Source of the DNA: Desulfoluna limicola
GTDB taxonomy: Bacteria; Desulfobacterota; Desulfobacteria; Desulfobacterales; Desulfolunaceae
DNA: 64,000 bases
Assembly: GCF_021654575.1 (NCBI RefSeq)
Contig: NZ_AP024488.1
Coordinates: forward strand, 1,984,001 to 2,048,000
Direction of reading: 5' to 3'
Positions 35,245 through 43,621 of the stretch are shown piece after piece. Both the position numbers and the translations under genes were made by a program. Position 1 is the stretch's first letter; each line of letters starts with the position of its first letter. A model generated the notes under the pieces. The model ran no database searches. It had not been told where the DNA came from and saw only the letters and a list, made by a program, of their open reading frames with translations.

Positions 35245-35970
35245 CTAACCCAGCTCCACCTCTGCCGGAGCCAGCACGTCGGGGTTGGACTCTTCGGAGA
35301 GGGTTGGCACTTCGGTGTTGCTGGCTTTCCAGCCTTTGTGGCGGACGGTCCCGGTGAAGGGGGGTTCGCCTGAGACGTTGCCGGTGAGGCGGATCTCTTC
35401 GGGATTGAAGCCGGCTTCGATGGTGATGGTCTCGCCTTCGGCGGTATCGACCACGGGGCCGCAGGTGACGTACTTGCCGAGGGTTTTTACGCAGTTTTCG
35501 TGGATCCCGCGTACGGCGGCGCCGATCTGGTCGTCGCTGTAGAGGGAGAGGTCTTCGTTAAAGAAGTCGATGAGGCGTCCCTCTTTCTGGAGAGCGGAAA
35601 CGAGGTGAAGAAAGGTGCGCCTTGTGTTGCGTTTCTCCACTTCCGGGTCCACCTTGGGCTCCTCTGTTTTGGGGGCGGATTCGATTGCAGGAGCCCCTGC
35701 TTTGACGTAGGTGCCTTTGATGATCATCCAGAGAAGCAAGGTAAAGAGAAGAGCCGCGCCGATGGAGGCGGGAACCACCTTGGTGGAAAAGTTATCAAAG
35801 ACAAAGGAGAAGGCTTTGATGGCCTCGGGATCTGCGGCGTCGTGAACGGCTTTCATGGCCGCCACGTTGGCACCGAAGTAAATGGCCACATCCACGACAA
35901 GAGTAAACAGCGCCATCACCAGAAAAATCCAGACAAATGACTGCTTTGAGAATGTTTTCGCGGAATCCAT
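35245..35970 (-). CDS. DUF2760 membrane protein of the Hsp70 unit
   Basis: 241 residues from ATG 35970, which has GGAGA 8 bases upstream. Two N-terminal membrane segments, FVWIFLVMALFTLVVDVAIY (about residues 10-30) and SIGAALLFTLLLWMIIKG (about 70-87), are followed by a charged linker. The cytoplasmic domain is probably DUF2760 (RRTFLHLVSALQKEGRLIDF; EDLSLYSDDQIGAAVRGIHE; YVTCGPVVDTAEGETITIEA). The same-strand arrangement with two Hsp70-family genes suggests a membrane-anchored partner of these chaperones. That link is inferred from position. No molecular function is known to me. Confidence 0.78.
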   Translation of the reverse strand: MDSAKTFSKQSFVWIFLVMALFTLVVDVAIYFGANVAAMKAVHDAADPEAIKAFSFVFDNFSTKVVPASIGAALLFTLLLWMIIKGTYVKAGAPAIESAPKTEEPKVDPEVEKRNTRRTFLHLVSALQKEGRLIDFFNEDLSLYSDDQIGAAVRGIHENCVKTLGKYVTCGPVVDTAEGETITIEAGFNPEEIRLTGNVSGEPPFTGTVRHKGWKASNTEVPTLSEESNPDVLAPAEVELG

Positions 35971-36231
35971 AGTTGTCTCTCCTTTGTTCAATATATGCGT
36001 AGCAAATCAGTTCGATATCTTCGTAAGGGTGACACAAAAGCCCCCTTGTACAGTCGCTTCGTACCCGTAACTCGAATGAAGATAATGCAGAATACCGCGT
36101 CATTCAAGGCACGACGAGTGGATTTATTGAATATTACGGGGAGGGTGTCAAGAGGGAAACCCCCACGCCTTATATAAGAGGTGGCGCAAGGGTCAAGCTC
36201 TCCGGGGCTTCGGCAACAAAGGAACAATCAT

Positions 36232-37230
36232 TCAAACCACACGGTTTCGGAGCGTTCCGATCCCTTGGGCAGTGAGTTCAACGGTATCGCCGGGAGAAAG
36301 AAAGCGCCCCATCTCGAGGCCACACCCTTTGCCCTCTTTACCGGAACAGGTGCCGGATCCGATGAACTCACCCGGGTAGAGGGTTTCGTCCCGTGAAATC
36401 GCCTCGATAATCTCTTCAAACCCCCAATGCATATCCGCTGTGGATCCGATGGACCACACCTCGCCGTTGACCGTCGCCTCCATGCGAATATTCAAGGGGT
36501 CGGGCACTTCATCCCGGGTGACGAGGATCGGCCCCATGGCGTTGCCGCCGTCAAAGTCCTTCCCCTTGGCAGGCCCCAGGCGCCCCTTCATCTCCCGCAT
36601 CTGCTCATCCCGGGCGGAAAAGTCATTGAACAGCGTGTAGCCGAAAATATGCTCCCCTGCCCTGCTTGCCGGAATGTTGGTGCCTGTTTTCCCGATGACG
36701 ATGCCCAGCTCCAGCTCGTAGTCGAAGGTCCGGCAGTAGGAGGGAATGGTCACCTCCGCGTCCGGTCCCACCACGGAAAAGCGGTTGCTCTTGTAGTAGA
36801 CCGGCCTGTCATACCAGGCTCGGTTGATGAACCGGGCAAGGGTCGCCCTTCGCCCCCACTTCTTCTCCACCCATTCATCAACACGACCCAGTTTTTTCAG
36901 CCCCATCACGCGAATGCAGTTGATGATGTGATCTTCAAAGGCCATGGCATCCCGCACCGATTCGGGAACCGGCAGGGGTGCAAGGAGCGTGGCGGCCGCT
37001 AAGGGTGTGCACAGGCTCTTCTCCCCGCCTTCGGCCACCCGCAGCATCAGGTGACGGGCCGCATCAAGGGCCACCTCTCCATGCTGAATCAGGGAGAGCA
37101 TGGACTCAAAGGGTTCATCCGCTTTCTCAAAAAGAACGGCTGCGGCCTTCAGGTCCACAATCTCGTCGTCCCCGGTCAATGCGCCCACAGCAGCTTCGTC
37201 CCCGCTCTTCAACCATGTCACCAGCTTCAT
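36232..37230 (-). CDS. Fumarylacetoacetate hydrolase (FAH) family protein
   Basis: 332 residues with the FAH fold. The metal-binding region is YELELGIVIGKTGTNIPASR, then GYTLFNDFSARDEQMREMKG, KGKDFDGGNAMGPILVTRDE, and the C-terminal EFIGSGTCSGKEGKGCGLEM. GGGAG precedes ATG 37230. FAH-family enzymes hydrolyse or decarboxylate C-C bonds in diketo acids. The family is too broad to name a substrate, and no aromatic-degradation genes are adjacent. It is followed at 260 bases by the DUF2760-Hsp70 genes on the same strand, without an obvious terminator between. Confidence 0.87.
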   Translation of the reverse strand: MKLVTWLKSGDEAAVGALTGDDEIVDLKAAAVLFEKADEPFESMLSLIQHGEVALDAARHLMLRVAEGGEKSLCTPLAAATLLAPLPVPESVRDAMAFEDHIINCIRVMGLKKLGRVDEWVEKKWGRRATLARFINRAWYDRPVYYKSNRFSVVGPDAEVTIPSYCRTFDYELELGIVIGKTGTNIPASRAGEHIFGYTLFNDFSARDEQMREMKGRLGPAKGKDFDGGNAMGPILVTRDEVPDPLNIRMEATVNGEVWSIGSTADMHWGFEEIIEAISRDETLYPGEFIGSGTCSGKEGKGCGLEMGRFLSPGDTVELTAQGIGTLRNRVV

Positions 37231-38081
37231 ACCCGGCTCCCTGCGTGATGATTTTCATTACAAACCCAGCCAACAACCCATAACCATTGAACATACACGA
37301 AATATTTTCCTGCCTAAAGAAAAAACAAAAAGCCTGCCTCCGGCGGCAAGGTGGGGGCACCTTGAAACCCCATGGCGCATGCTCCAACCCTCGTTCCTCG
37401 GGTTGTCACATTCGCTGACGGGCTGCGCCCGTGAACAAGGGGTGCTATGGTTCACCCTCCTTCGTGCAGCCCAAAGGGCACTTCGTGTTCTTCGAGGCTT
37501 TGAGCGGAAATCAAATAATGGGTACCTGCAGGCATCTAACAAATTTTCGGGTAGCTATTCAGCTTGTGCCTCCGGCGGCCCTGCCGGGGGCCAAACTTTT
37601 GCCAATTTTATGAGCTGGGTTTGATAAACAGGCTTTGAGGTCGATTTCGATTCATTCTAAGGCGTTGGTTTACCTACTGTGTTCGACTTAACGAGCAAGC
37701 ATGGCTCCCCGGTCACTCGATTCGCCAACACAACCATGAAACGGACCATCATGTTTTTTTCTGAAGCTTCCGACACCCCTGGCAGCCGGGGAAGACGAAA
37801 ACGGGAAGACGTCCTTACACACTCACTGAAACAGGCCTCTTCTCAAGAACGGTAGCATTGCCTCAGCCTCCGAACGAATGCTCCGAAAATACCTGCAACA
37901 CGATAACCTTCACGCATTCGCCATCAGGTTTCAAGGTGCCCCCACCTTGGCCGTCGGAGGCTTTGCTTTTAGCAACGAACGGTTTACTCCATCCACCTTC
38001 GCGATATTGACAAATCGTCGACACCCATATAGAAAAATGAGACAGATGTTCACTTAAACTAACCTCAATCACAGGCTTCCC
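37231..38081. other. 850-bp repeat-filled divergent spacer
   Basis: 37336-37434 is a three-hairpin repeat (AAGGTGGGGGCACCTT form; loop CCCTCGTTCCTCGGG; ACGGGCTGCGCCCGT). 37552-37635 is a MITE left-half module (TAGCTATTCAGCTTG, GCCTCCGGCGGCCCTGCCGG). 37697-37800 is a family-C copy. 37928-37965 is an inverted AAGGTGCCCCCACCTT hairpin. No gene; promoters for both flanking genes should lie at the edges. Confidence 0.65.
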
Positions 38082-39686
38082 ATGACTCGTGTCGCTCTTA
38101 TCGCAGCACCCTACCCCCTTGACGAATTTCCCTCCCCCCCCTTAGGACTCTGTTACGCGGCCGCAGCCTTTGAGGCCGCCGGAGCAGAGGTGGTTCTTCT
38201 CGATTACATTGTCCGGGAGTACACCCCTGAAAAGCTGAAACGTGAGCTCACGGCGTTTTCGCCCGATATCATCGGCACCTCATGCGTCACCATGAACTTC
38301 AAGGGAGCTGCCGCGATTCTCAGCGAGGCCAAAACGGCCTGCCCCACAGCCCACACCTTGATGGGCGGTCCCCACGCATCCTTTGACATCGAAAACACCC
38401 TTGCCGCTTACCCTGCCATTGACGGCATTGTGATTGGTGAAGCCGAAGAGACCCTCAAAGAATTCACGGCGGTTTTTAAGAATAAGGAGTCGTGGAACGG
38501 AATTGCCGGCATGGCGTTTCGAAATGGGAACACCATCGTTAGGACCTCTCAAAGGCATTTTATTCAGGATCTGGACACCTTGCCCCTGCCCTCCCGGCAC
38601 CTGCTTCCCCTGGCACGGTACAAGGCCCTGGGGTTTCCGGTGAGCATCATCACGGGACGGGGTTGCCCGAACCGCTGCATCTTCTGCCTGGGGCGCAAGA
38701 TGGTGGGATTTCAGGTGCGCCACAGGTCGCCTGAGCGCGTGGCCGATGAAATTGAGTCCCTTCTGGCCTTAGGCTTTACAATCATCAACATTGCAGACGA
38801 TCTCTTTACGGCCAGCAAGAAGCGAGTCATGGCCCTCTGCCATGAAATAAAAAAACGAGGTCTCATTTTCAGCTGGAGCGTCTTTTCAAGGGTCAACACC
38901 GTGGACGAGGAGCTGCTCCTCACCATGATGGATGCAGGATGCACCTCGGTAAGCTTCGGCATCGAATCGGGAAACACCGAGATGCTCAAACGGGTGAGAA
39001 AGGGCATCACCATTTCCCAGGTTGAAAAAGCGGCGGCCCTCTGCCACAAGGTGGGAATCCGGGCCCATGCATCCTTCATCGCCGGACTCCCCGGGGAGAG
39101 CCGGGAGACCCTTGAAGAGAGTGTCGCCCTGAAAAATCGCATCAAGATCGAATACGGATTCCACTACCTGGCGCCTTTCCCCGGCACCACCGTCCGTGAA
39201 GAGATCGCCAACTACGATCTCACCATCCACTCCGACGATTGGGATCTCTACGATGCGGATCGTGCCATTGTCTCCACCTCGCACCTCACCCCTTCTGAAA
39301 TCGAAGCCTTTGTGGAAGCGGACTTAAAGCCCATTCATGACAATTGGGCTGCCATTCAAAAAAAGTGCCGCAAGGGAACAGCCACAGAAGACGAACAGCT
39401 CATGGTCCTCGGCAACCGACGCATGAACTTCATCTTCAAGCTCCTGAACCAGGACCTCCTGGACAAACTCCCGCCCATGCCCTCCGATGTACAAAAAGCA
39501 CGCACGACAGCCGTCACGACCCTGGCCGGCCAGACCGAAGAGACCCTTGATTTTACCGAGTTCACCTTAAAAGACCTTCTCAAAAAAGAGTGGGTTGTGT
39601 TTCATCAGACAGGCGAGACAGGCAGGTACGCATGGGCCGGAGAGGCTCCCCGAACTGACACCAGCGAAAAACAAAAGGCGGGTTAA
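38082..39686 (+). CDS. B12-binding domain radical SAM protein
   Basis: 534 residues. N-terminal cobalamin-binding domain (about 1-150: PSPPLGLCYAAAAFEAAGAE, GTSCVTMNFKGAA, LMGGPHASFD, VIGEAEETLKEF). The radical SAM domain follows with GRGCPNRCIFCLGRKMVG (CxxxCxxC), VSFGIESGNTEMLKRVRKGI and ASFIAGLPGESRETLEES. The C-terminal 130 residues are helical and unassigned. The arrangement is that of the BchE/HpnP-like B12 radical SAM class. It is not closely similar to the other such protein at 7619. The gene is isolated, so the substrate is unknown. The hairpin repeat begins about 10 bases after the stop. Confidence 0.87.
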   Translation: MTRVALIAAPYPLDEFPSPPLGLCYAAAAFEAAGAEVVLLDYIVREYTPEKLKRELTAFSPDIIGTSCVTMNFKGAAAILSEAKTACPTAHTLMGGPHASFDIENTLAAYPAIDGIVIGEAEETLKEFTAVFKNKESWNGIAGMAFRNGNTIVRTSQRHFIQDLDTLPLPSRHLLPLARYKALGFPVSIITGRGCPNRCIFCLGRKMVGFQVRHRSPERVADEIESLLALGFTIINIADDLFTASKKRVMALCHEIKKRGLIFSWSVFSRVNTVDEELLLTMMDAGCTSVSFGIESGNTEMLKRVRKGITISQVEKAAALCHKVGIRAHASFIAGLPGESRETLEESVALKNRIKIEYGFHYLAPFPGTTVREEIANYDLTIHSDDWDLYDADRAIVSTSHLTPSEIEAFVEADLKPIHDNWAAIQKKCRKGTATEDEQLMVLGNRRMNFIFKLLNQDLLDKLPPMPSDVQKARTTAVTTLAGQTEETLDFTEFTLKDLLKKEWVVFHQTGETGRYAWAGEAPRTDTSEKQKAG

Positions 39687-40127
39687 AAAGAAAGCCTCCG
39701 TCGGCGAGGTGAGCCACCTCGAAAGCTGGTTGCCGCTGCGCTTTACCCCTCGTTCCTCGGGGCAAAGCGCAGCGGCATTCAAGCTAATGGGAAATGGGAA
39801 ATAATGAACACAGCTGATTTGGCGGATGATGTGAACCCGGAGATGGAACACCGGCCAAACGGCGCACCGAATGGATAGGGTAATAGACGGGTGAGAGCGC
39901 GCTTCGCTTCTTCGAAAAAACCAGAGATGATGAAACGGACGAGTGACAACCAAGTGGCTCCCCCCAAAAAACACTCTTGACCCTTGGTGCGGGGTTCAAT
40001 GAATTCGATTCGATCATCGCTTTTTCTATATTGATGGAGCGCAGCGACTCCTCCACTATTCACCACTCACTACTCACTGACGCATCCCCACCCATGACCT
40101 ATTACCTATCCAACATCACCTGCTTTT
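39687..40127. other. Spacer with hairpin and heptamer repeats
   Basis: 39693-39725 hairpin (CGAGGTG-AGC-CACCTCG). 39730-39775 hairpin with arms GCCGCTGCGCTTT/AAAGCGCAGCGGC and loop CCCCTCGTTCCTCGGGG. 40058-40078 heptamer-type CACTATTCACCACTCAC. No gene seen in 39780-40050. Confidence 0.65.
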
Positions 40128-41198
40128 TTACACCTTAAACCGAATATTCAAAATATCCCCGTCCTCAACGATGTAATCCTTGCCGTTGAGGTACATCTTC
40201 CCCACCTTTTTAAGGGCCGCCTCGTCGCCGTGTTCCATGAGTTCGTCGTATTTCATCACCTCGGCCCGGATAAACCCGCGCTGGAGGTCGGAGTGGATGA
40301 CACCGGCGGCCACGGGTGCCGGGGAATGCCGTCGCACCAGCCACTGACGCACCTCGTCCGTTCCAACGGTAAAGAATGAGACAAGGCCCAGGGCTTCCAG
40401 GCAAAGGCGAGTGAGGGTCTCAAGGGCCATTTCGGTAATCCCAAGCTCCTCCATAAACTCGTTTTTCTCTTCCTCGGTATCAAGCATGGCGATTTCGGCC
40501 TCAACCTTGGCGGAGACCTGCATGGCCTTCATGCTCTGGCTTTCACATCGCTGAATCACCTCACCTGTGATGTGATTGGAGTCGATGTCGTCCTCACCGA
40601 TATTCAGGGCAAGGATCATCTCCTTTCGTGTGATGAAGGGGTAGCTACGGATCAGGGCCTCTTCGTCGTCATCGATCTCCATCAGGCGCAGGGGCTTCTC
40701 CCCTTCGAGATGAGCCTGCATGCGGAGCATCAGATCCAGCTCTTTCTGCTGCGCCTCGTCCTTGATTTTCCTGATCGCTTTTTCAAGACGCTCAATACGT
40801 TTCTCCACAAAGATCTGGTCGTGGATAAGCAGCTCGGAAGTCACCATGTCGATATCCCGGAGTGCATCCACGGAGCCGTCCACATGATAGACGGCCTCAT
40901 CTTCAAAGGCCCTCACCACGTGACAGATGGCGTCCACATCGGCGATATCCCGGAAGATGTCCCCTTTGGCGATGTTCTCCTGCTCCATCTTGGGCAAAAG
41001 CATCAGATCGATGCGGGCTCGGGCCTCTTTCTTGGGCCCGTACATCGACACCAGGGCATCGAACCGGGTGTCCAGAATATCGGCGGATCCGGGGGTGGCT
41101 TTGGTGACGGGCAAGCCGTCTTTTCTCTGGTTGCCGGTCAGAATCTCAAAAAGGGTCATTTTGCCGCTCTGGGGCAGGCCAATAATACCAACTTTCAT
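40128..41198 (-). CDS. YchF/Obg-like GTPase paralogue
   Basis: 356-residue P-loop NTPase of the YchF/OLA1 type, close to the family length. The P-loop is IIGLPQSGKMTLFEIL. The G3-like region is RIDLMLLPKM, where the usual DxxG is not evident. The G4 position reads LALNIGEDD, the NxxE form of YchF (linked to ATP preference) rather than NKxD. A helical arm follows and the TGS domain closes the protein (FFTVGTDEVRQWLVRRHSPA; LQRGFIRAEVMKYDELMEHG; YIVEDGDILNIRFKV). It differs from canonical YchF in the P-loop and switch text, so it is probably a paralogue; I leave the symbol blank. AGGAAACG precedes the ATG. Confidence 0.8.
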   Translation of the reverse strand: MKVGIIGLPQSGKMTLFEILTGNQRKDGLPVTKATPGSADILDTRFDALVSMYGPKKEARARIDLMLLPKMEQENIAKGDIFRDIADVDAICHVVRAFEDEAVYHVDGSVDALRDIDMVTSELLIHDQIFVEKRIERLEKAIRKIKDEAQQKELDLMLRMQAHLEGEKPLRLMEIDDDEEALIRSYPFITRKEMILALNIGEDDIDSNHITGEVIQRCESQSMKAMQVSAKVEAEIAMLDTEEEKNEFMEELGITEMALETLTRLCLEALGLVSFFTVGTDEVRQWLVRRHSPAPVAAGVIHSDLQRGFIRAEVMKYDELMEHGDEAALKKVGKMYLNGKDYIVEDGDILNIRFKV

Positions 41199-41289
41199 GG
41201 TCGTTTCCTGTGGCTCCGGGTTGAAGACGTATCGGCATGTATACCGGGTAGGTGATCACAATGAGCTGTAGCACTCTTTCATCACAGGG

Positions 41290-42027
41290 TCAATCACTTG
41301 TAATAATGGAGGTCTCGGGTATTTTATCCGCCCAGCCAAGCCGTTCAAAGAGGGCTCTTTCCTCTTTTCCAAGCCCGACCCGAATGGTGATCGCCCTTCC
41401 GTCCACCGGGTGCGTAAAGGCAAGGGAGACGGAAAAAAGAAGAAGGCGCCTGCAGGCGAGGTGCTCCCGAAAGAGACGGTTGTGGCGGCCATCCCCGTAG
41501 ACAGTGTCCCCTGCGATGGGGTGAGAGATGTGGTGAAAGTGCTGCCGGATCTGATGATACCGACCTGTTTGGGGCTTGACCCGAACCAGGCTGTAACGGG
41601 CCGTTTCGTAACGCCCGACCGGGATGGGCAGCTCCACCTCGGCCACCTTTTCATAGAGGCTTACCGCATCCTTGGGGTTCCCACGGCTGTTCTTCACCGG
41701 ATGATCGATCTTCGTCCCCTGCTCCGTATACCCCCGAACGACTGCAAGGTACTCTTTCTCCACGCGGTGGTGCCGGAAATCATCGTTGAGTACCGCCGCC
41801 AGGTCATTGCTGAAGGTCATGAGCAGCATCCCGGAGGTGGGACGGTCCAGGCGGTGAACCGGCCACACCATCTTTCCGGTGAGCCCCCTCAGTTCCCGTA
41901 AAACGGTGGGGGAGTGCCTGTCCAGATGGCTTCGATGCACCAGCATCCCGGGAGGCTTGTTCACCGCCACCACGGCCTCGTCCATATAAAGGATGTCCTC
42001 TGGTTTCAAAATGATCTGCTCATCCAC
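41290..42027 (-). CDS. truC: tRNA pseudouridine(65) synthase TruC-like
   Basis: RluA-family pseudouridine synthase, 245 residues (E. coli TruC 260). The N-terminus ILYMDEAVVAVNKPPGMLVH and the TruC-type VHRSHLDRH are followed by the catalytic motif VHRLDRPTSGMLLM with its aspartate. YETARYSLVRVKPQTGRYHQIR and HPIAGDTVYGDGRHNR complete the fold. The start is put at GTG 42027, with GGAGGG 8-9 bases upstream; the open frame upstream belongs to no recognisable domain. The GTG overlaps the stop of the preceding small gene, indicating translational coupling. Confidence 0.88.
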   Translation of the reverse strand: MDEQIILKPEDILYMDEAVVAVNKPPGMLVHRSHLDRHSPTVLRELRGLTGKMVWPVHRLDRPTSGMLLMTFSNDLAAVLNDDFRHHRVEKEYLAVVRGYTEQGTKIDHPVKNSRGNPKDAVSLYEKVAEVELPIPVGRYETARYSLVRVKPQTGRYHQIRQHFHHISHPIAGDTVYGDGRHNRLFREHLACRRLLLFSVSLAFTHPVDGRAITIRVGLGKEERALFERLGWADKIPETSIITSD

Positions 42028-42271
42028 GGGGCACGCCCTCCATAAACGGGGCGTGGGGAAGCAGGCCCTGAAGCAACCCGTGGCAAGGAACGGGAAAACA
42101 GTACCGGCCAACAAACTCAAACCGTTTTGAAAGAAGCGCCCCACATGCGTCACGCCCTTGCCGGCGGGCACCATCCACAAGAGCCCGCAGCTCTACCAGA
42201 TAGGGGCCCGCATAGAGCCCGGGTGCGTTTTGAAATAGGTTTCGTATCAACTGAGCGTTATCGGCGTCCAT
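42020..42271 (-). CDS. Small hypothetical protein coupled to truC
   Basis: 83 residues from ATG 42271 (starts MDADNAQLIRNLFQNAPGLY, ends EGVPRG). The stop TGA lies within the first bases of truC (GTGGATGA), an 8-base overlap typical of coupled genes. The frame extends further upstream but crosses a terminator hairpin at 42317-42358, so the true start is probably 42271. I recognise no domain; it does not resemble YqcC, the usual TruC neighbour in enterobacteria. Confidence 0.5.
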   Translation of the reverse strand: MDADNAQLIRNLFQNAPGLYAGPYLVELRALVDGARRQGRDACGALLSKRFEFVGRYCFPVPCHGLLQGLLPHAPFMEGVPRG

Positions 42272-42316
42272 GACCGATTCATACCCAAGCCGCCAAACAG
42301 GGTCAATGGGTCCGGC

Positions 42317-42358
42317 AAAAAAAAATGGCGCGCAGCCCAAAAAGCCACGCGCCATTAT
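42317..42358 (-). terminator. Terminator downstream of the wHTH gene
   Basis: On the minus strand AATGGCGCG pairs with CGCGCCATT, followed by eight or nine T. It lies 64 bases beyond the stop of the gene ending at 42422. Confidence 0.85.
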
Positions 42359-42421
42359 CAACAGTGTACCCGGACGAAATCAATCAGATCACAGACCGTG
42401 AGTCTTTCGGCCCCATAGGCC

Positions 42422-42922
42422 CTATTCCATTTCCACTGCCACTTCTTCATTCAGAAGTTCCTGGGGAAAGGCCTTTTCATCGGTAGACGCCATCACCGAT
42501 TTTCCGGCTTTGTAGACCCCTCTTCGGATTACCTGGACATATCCGAATTTATCACGGCTGTAGATAAAGACCATGTTGCGAACCTTTTTCTCATTGAAGC
42601 CGGTCCCGTCAATCAGCTCTTTCAGGGTAAATTCCTTATCAGGGTTGCTTTGCAGCAATTCCATCATCTTAAGATAATCTGCCCTGTACGTCCTCTTTGT
42701 CGGCCCGCCTTTTCCTTTGGGTACGGAAGAAACGCGTCGTTTCCCCCCCCCGGGAAGTTTCTTATCCATGCGGGCCAGCTGACGACTTAAAATCCTCACC
42801 TGGTCTTCGAGCCTGTCCATCTGCCGTTGAAGTTTGTTGTAGTGAACCCTCGGAACAAAATCAGTTCGCATGGTTTCAATCACATGCGAAAAAGCGCTTT
42901 CAAGATCGTATCCTGCTGCCAT
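42422..42922 (-). CDS. Hypothetical protein with coiled coil and winged-helix-like domain
   Basis: 166 residues, GGAG 9 bases before ATG 42922. Residues about 25-55 form a heptad-rich coiled coil (LQRQMDRLEDQVRILSRQLA). A basic, glycine-rich linker follows (GGGKRRVSSVPKGKGGPTKR), then a domain resembling a winged helix (YLKMMELLQSNPDKEFTLKE; TGFNEKKVRNMVFIYSRDKF; YVQVIRRGVYKAG) and an acidic tail. This suggests a dimeric DNA-binding protein. I do not know the family. It stands alone between a terminator and an AT-rich spacer. Confidence 0.65.
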   Translation of the reverse strand: MAAGYDLESAFSHVIETMRTDFVPRVHYNKLQRQMDRLEDQVRILSRQLARMDKKLPGGGKRRVSSVPKGKGGPTKRTYRADYLKMMELLQSNPDKEFTLKELIDGTGFNEKKVRNMVFIYSRDKFGYVQVIRRGVYKAGKSVMASTDEKAFPQELLNEEVAVEME

Positions 42923-43559
42923 TGACGAATCTCCAAACCTTTCCCGTTAATATTTTAACAACCCACAGGCAAAGATGATAATTAGAAATCCTAACACGGT
43001 CAAGTATTTTATTGCCTAATTCATTTCTACAAAAACATTGAATACATCTTTTGACAATTGTTTAAACGTCGTTTTTATTGAATATGAAAACACCAGCCAC
43101 AATGCCTAACATAAAATCAATTTCCAATTAAAGATGCCTCTTCCGACTCAATAAGCCAGTATTTGAACCCTTTGAATTTGTGATATTTGATACATTTACA
43201 CGTGATAAATTGACGAAAATAGCGATATTAGCAGCGCACCTGTTCGTTGCTTGGAATCCCGAAGAAAAGGTACCGCCCTACCAACAGGCAAGAACCTGAA
43301 AAATTTGACAAACAGATCGTAACCGCAGAATTCAACACGCGTATTTCGCAAACAAGGCACCGCATCAAGACAGGCCAGCCGTGTGCACCACCCTCGCTAT
43401 CCCACCACACAACCCGCATGGGCCCCATCGCCGCCAAGGTGAAAGCAAAGGGTACACAAAAAAAACAGGCTCCCGTTTTTCATCGAAAACCGGGGGCCAA
43501 ACCAATGCGGCAACAACCATCGGATGTAAAGTGCCCCACCCATCGCACCCTTAAGACAC
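42923..43559. other. AT-rich gene-free spacer
   Basis: 42950-43240 is much AT-richer than the surroundings and should contain the promoter of the coiled-coil/wHTH gene. 43285-43335 carries part of a MITE module (TTTGACAAACAGATCGTAAC, close to the TTGACAAACAGG word). A long open frame through 43247-44476 on the plus strand is antisense to nadC and not credible. Confidence 0.5.
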
Positions 43560-43597
43560 AAAAAGCCCCTTCGGCAATCCAAAGGGGCTTTTTCTCA
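43560..43597 (-). terminator. Terminator of nadC
   Basis: Stem AAGCCCCTT/AAGGGGCTT with loop CGGCAATCCA and T-runs on both sides, 25 bases beyond the nadC stop. Confidence 0.9.
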
Positions 43598-43621
43598 GAG
43601 CAACAACCATGTTCGGCAGAG

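Noticed and set aside
35971-36231. CIRCE or other heat-shock operator before the DUF2760-Hsp70 genes
   Set aside because: No TTAGCACTC-N9-GAGTGCTAA sequence or clear sigma-32 promoter was found.
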